26,768 nt of DNA from Sphingomonas sanxanigenens (GTDB lineage Bacteria > Pseudomonadota > Alphaproteobacteria > Sphingomonadales > Sphingomonadaceae): assembly GCA_003240855.1 (NCBI GenBank), contig QFNN01000036.1, positions 1-26,768 of the forward strand, given 5' to 3'. Both the position numbers and the translations under genes were made by a program. Under the pieces are notes generated by a model that had not been told where the DNA came from, searched no databases, and was given only the letters and a program-made list of their open reading frames with translations. This document shows positions 24,917 through 26,768 of this stretch, in pieces; position 1 is the stretch's first letter, and the number at the start of each line of letters is the position of its first letter.

Positions 24917-26526
24917 TGCTGCAATTTCTGGTCGGGAGAAGCGTGGACCACGCCATAGAGCCGATCGCGGCCGTTGGTCCAGATCAGGTTGAGGCCCTTC
25001 ATCCATTCAGGCTTGAGCGGCGGAGGATTGAGCAGCCAGACATAGTCGAACGCATCGTGCGGCAGCCGCGCGAGCGCAATCTCGGCTGTCCGCCAATATT
25101 CGCGCGAGCATTTGCGCGCAGTGATCAGTTCGGACGGATCGCGGTCGAAGCCTACGGCATTGGGGTAACGGACGCCGAGCAACTGGCCGCCGGCCATCGC
25201 CCACTGGTCGTTGGAAAAGGCCTCGCGCCTCACCATCGCCATCGCGCCGAGATGCTCGGTGCGGTCGCTGAACCAGCGCAGCCCGCATTGGTGGCCGACG
25301 AAAGTGACGAGTCGCGCCCCTCTGGGCACATGGTCGAGCGCGACAAGCGCTTCGTCATAGCGGTTGCTGGCCAGCGCCAGGCTGGTCGTCGTCGCGGCGG
25401 TCCGCACCAGCATGAAAGACAGGCCGATCAGCGCCAGCCGGCTCAGAAAGCGCGGCGTGGCGTCAGGACTCGGCCGGATCGCGATCACGGCGATCGCCAG
25501 CATGAAGGGCGTCAGCCGCATGTCGGCATAGGCGCTGCCGAAAACCACGCGCGGCAGGATGATGAACACGATCAGCAGGAAAATCGCGCTCGCCGCCAGG
25601 TTGCGCGAATATTCAAGGCCGCGCTCGGTCCAGGCGTAGATGATGACGCCCAGGATCGTCACCGCGCACAGTATATCGAACCACTGCCAGCGATCGCGCA
25701 GCGTCATCAGCAGCCAAGTCAGCTTCACGCGGATGTTGAACCAGTCGAACGTCTCGCCGCCGACATGGTCGCCGCTCCGCCACAACACCATGGCCAGCAG
25801 CGGCGGGGCGAGCGACAGGCACTGGACGCCGGCCGGGAAAAGCGCAGCGAGCCAGCGCTTGCCCGCGTCATGCTGGCGCACGACCTCGGCCGAAAAAGCC
25901 ATGACGCCGAGCGCGCCCCAGCCGAATGTGTGTGTGACCCAGATCAGCGCGGAGATCGGCACGAAGATGATCGCGCGCAGCCTCAGCCGTCCCTTGCGCG
26001 CGAGCCGCAGCCACAACGCGAAGCCGTTCAGCGCCAGCGCCATCGACAGCGCGAAATTGACGAAGCCGAAGTGGAAGGGATGCCCATAAGCAAGGGGGAG
26101 GGCGAAGAAGATCGTCGGCGGCACGCGGCCATGCACTTCGCGCGCGATCCAGATCATCCCGCCCACGGTCAGCACCGGGATCGACAGCACGATCAGCTTG
26201 ACCGCCAGCTCCAGCCCGAAAATCGGCGCCAGCGGCTCGACAAGCAGGTCGACGCCGAGGTTGCCGATCAGTTGCCACTGGAAGGTGTAAAAGCTTGTCA
26301 GGCTCGGCGACGCCGCACCCATAAGCTGGACGCGGTAGCGCCCCATATGGCCGGGCAGATCGACGAGTGGCGGAATCGAGGGATAGAGGAGCGGCACGGC
26401 GGCCAGAAGCACGACCGCAATCAGCAGCCAGCGCGATTGCCACCACCCTGTTTGACTGGATTTTTCAGAGCCCACCGATCGAGCGATATTCGCTGTCAGG
26501 TCCGGCTTCAAGGGGCGTGAGAACAT
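24913..26526 (-). CDS. Multispan membrane protein, possible GT-C glycosyltransferase
   Basis: This 537-residue protein has around ten hydrophobic helices up to about residue 395, then a soluble periplasmic-looking domain with several conserved-looking aromatic and Cys residues (GHQCGLRWFSDRTEHLG and CSREYWRTAEIALARLPHD). The first outer loop after TM1 carries an Asp-rich-like patch, P-P-L-V-D-L-P-G-H-M-G-R (about 52-63), a position where GT-C enzymes place their catalytic acid. There is no motif that fixes a family. It is translationally coupled to the GtrB-like enzyme, so it may use the sugar-lipid that enzyme makes, in the manner of GtrC; this is inference. No ribosome-binding site is evident before the ATG at 26526. 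Confidence 0.65.
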   Translation of the reverse strand: MFSRPLKPDLTANIARSVGSEKSSQTGWWQSRWLLIAVVLLAAVPLLYPSIPPLVDLPGHMGRYRVQLMGAASPSLTSFYTFQWQLIGNLGVDLLVEPLAPIFGLELAVKLIVLSIPVLTVGGMIWIAREVHGRVPPTIFFALPLAYGHPFHFGFVNFALSMALALNGFALWLRLARKGRLRLRAIIFVPISALIWVTHTFGWGALGVMAFSAEVVRQHDAGKRWLAALFPAGVQCLSLAPPLLAMVLWRSGDHVGGETFDWFNIRVKLTWLLMTLRDRWQWFDILCAVTILGVIIYAWTERGLEYSRNLAASAIFLLIVFIILPRVVFGSAYADMRLTPFMLAIAVIAIRPSPDATPRFLSRLALIGLSFMLVRTAATTTSLALASNRYDEALVALDHVPRGARLVTFVGHQCGLRWFSDRTEHLGAMAMVRREAFSNDQWAMAGGQLLGVRYPNAVGFDRDPSELITARKCSREYWRTAEIALARLPHDAFDYVWLLNPPPLKPEWMKGLNLIWTNGRDRLYGVVHASPDQKLQQ

Positions 26527-26544
26527 GGTTCGATACGATGAAGC

Positions 26545-26572
26545 GCAGCCGGCCCGCCCCCGAGCCGGCTGC
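26545..26572 (-). terminator. Hairpin after argG
   Basis: GCAGCCGGC (26545-26553) and GCCGGCTGC (26564-26572) form a perfect 9-bp stem with a 10-base loop, 13 bases past the argG stop and 18 bases before the next start on the same strand. A likely end of the argG transcript. Confidence 0.5.
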
Positions 26573-26585
26573 GTGGATTGGATGA

Positions 26586-26768
26586 TCAGCGGTCGCGGCG
26601 GCCGAGCAGGCGGAGGCGCAGTGCATTGAGCTTGATGAAGCCCTCGGCATCGCGCTGGTCATAGGCGCCGGCATCGTCCTCGAAGGTCACGACCTTTTCG
26701 GAATAGAGCGAGTAAGGCGACTTGCGCCCGACGACATGGACGCCGCCCTTGTAAAGCTTCAGGCGGAC
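26586..26768 (-). CDS. argG: Argininosuccinate synthase, C-terminal part (cut by window edge)
   Basis: ArgG joins citrulline and aspartate with ATP to form argininosuccinate, the substrate of ArgH, whose gene is also in this window. The 60 visible residues run from V-R-L-K-L-Y-K-G-G-V through VVGRKSPYSLYSEKVVTFED, then D-A-G-A-Y-D-Q-R-D-A-E-G-F-I-K-L-N-A-L-R-L and a basic end. This is the conserved C-terminal tail that makes the tetramer contacts in ArgG. The frame is open to the right edge, so the rest of the gene lies outside; nothing suggests a break. Confidence 0.93.
   Translation of the reverse strand, partial: VRLKLYKGGVHVVGRKSPYSLYSEKVVTFEDDAGAYDQRDAEGFIKLNALRLRLLGRRDR

Noticed and set aside
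24916..26520. A 534-codon open frame on the plus strand
   Set aside because: It is the antisense of the multispan membrane protein gene; the sense frame has clear transmembrane helices while this one is charged and repetitive in composition.

Overview
The window is a high-G+C, densely packed chromosomal segment that looks like an alphaproteobacterium of the Sphingomonadaceae. The reasons are inferential: the protein styles (a PEP-CTERM protein ending in a VPEPATWAMLIAGFG-type tail, an EgtB/EgtD pair, a shortened siroheme-synthase N-domain, an HNH nuclease next to gluQ), gene order such as argH, small lipoprotein, lysA, and short intergenic gaps. No rRNA, tRNA or CRISPR array is visible, and no gene-free stretch exceeds about 215 bases.

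Layout. The left edge (2-82) is the C-terminal tail of an IS110-type transposase. It abuts a pyrimidine 5'-nucleotidase (95-706) that has lost its catalytic N-terminus, and dapD (lysine/diaminopimelate pathway) follows at once. After a terminator-like hairpin comes an exosortase-type PEP-CTERM secreted protein, then a thioredoxin-like lipoprotein on the minus strand whose start overlaps that of argH. argH, a small LptM-like lipoprotein and lysA form a tight plus-strand run. A siroheme-synthase-like dehydrogenase is coupled by an ATGA overlap to a CorA/ZntB-type metal transporter. A 34-bp perfect inverted repeat separates this pair from the convergent ppc gene and the HNH nuclease gene.

The central plus-strand block holds gluQ (queuosine-tRNA modification), a twin-membrane HIG1-like protein, a PduO-type corrinoid adenosyltransferase, egtB-egtD (ergothioneine) and 3-hydroxybutyryl-CoA dehydrogenase. 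A MerR-TipAS regulator on the minus strand has a palindrome just upstream and lies next to a queuosine-precursor (VUT) transporter. argB, an 84-bp palindromic repeat, a YggT protein, folD and a MarC-family membrane protein follow.

The right end (20834-26526) is the most distinctive region: five genes for membrane glycan chemistry. They are a large STT3-like/GT-C-like membrane protein, a GtrA-family flippase-like protein, a SAM methyltransferase, a GtrB/DPM1-like polyprenyl-phosphate glycosyltransferase and a second large multispan protein. Together they resemble the logic of a gtrA-gtrB-gtrC glycan-modification system, but they are arranged on both strands. The window ends in the C-terminus of argG. 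The rest is mainly housekeeping metabolism: arginine (argH, argB, argG), lysine (dapD, lysA), one-carbon (folD) and anaplerosis (ppc).
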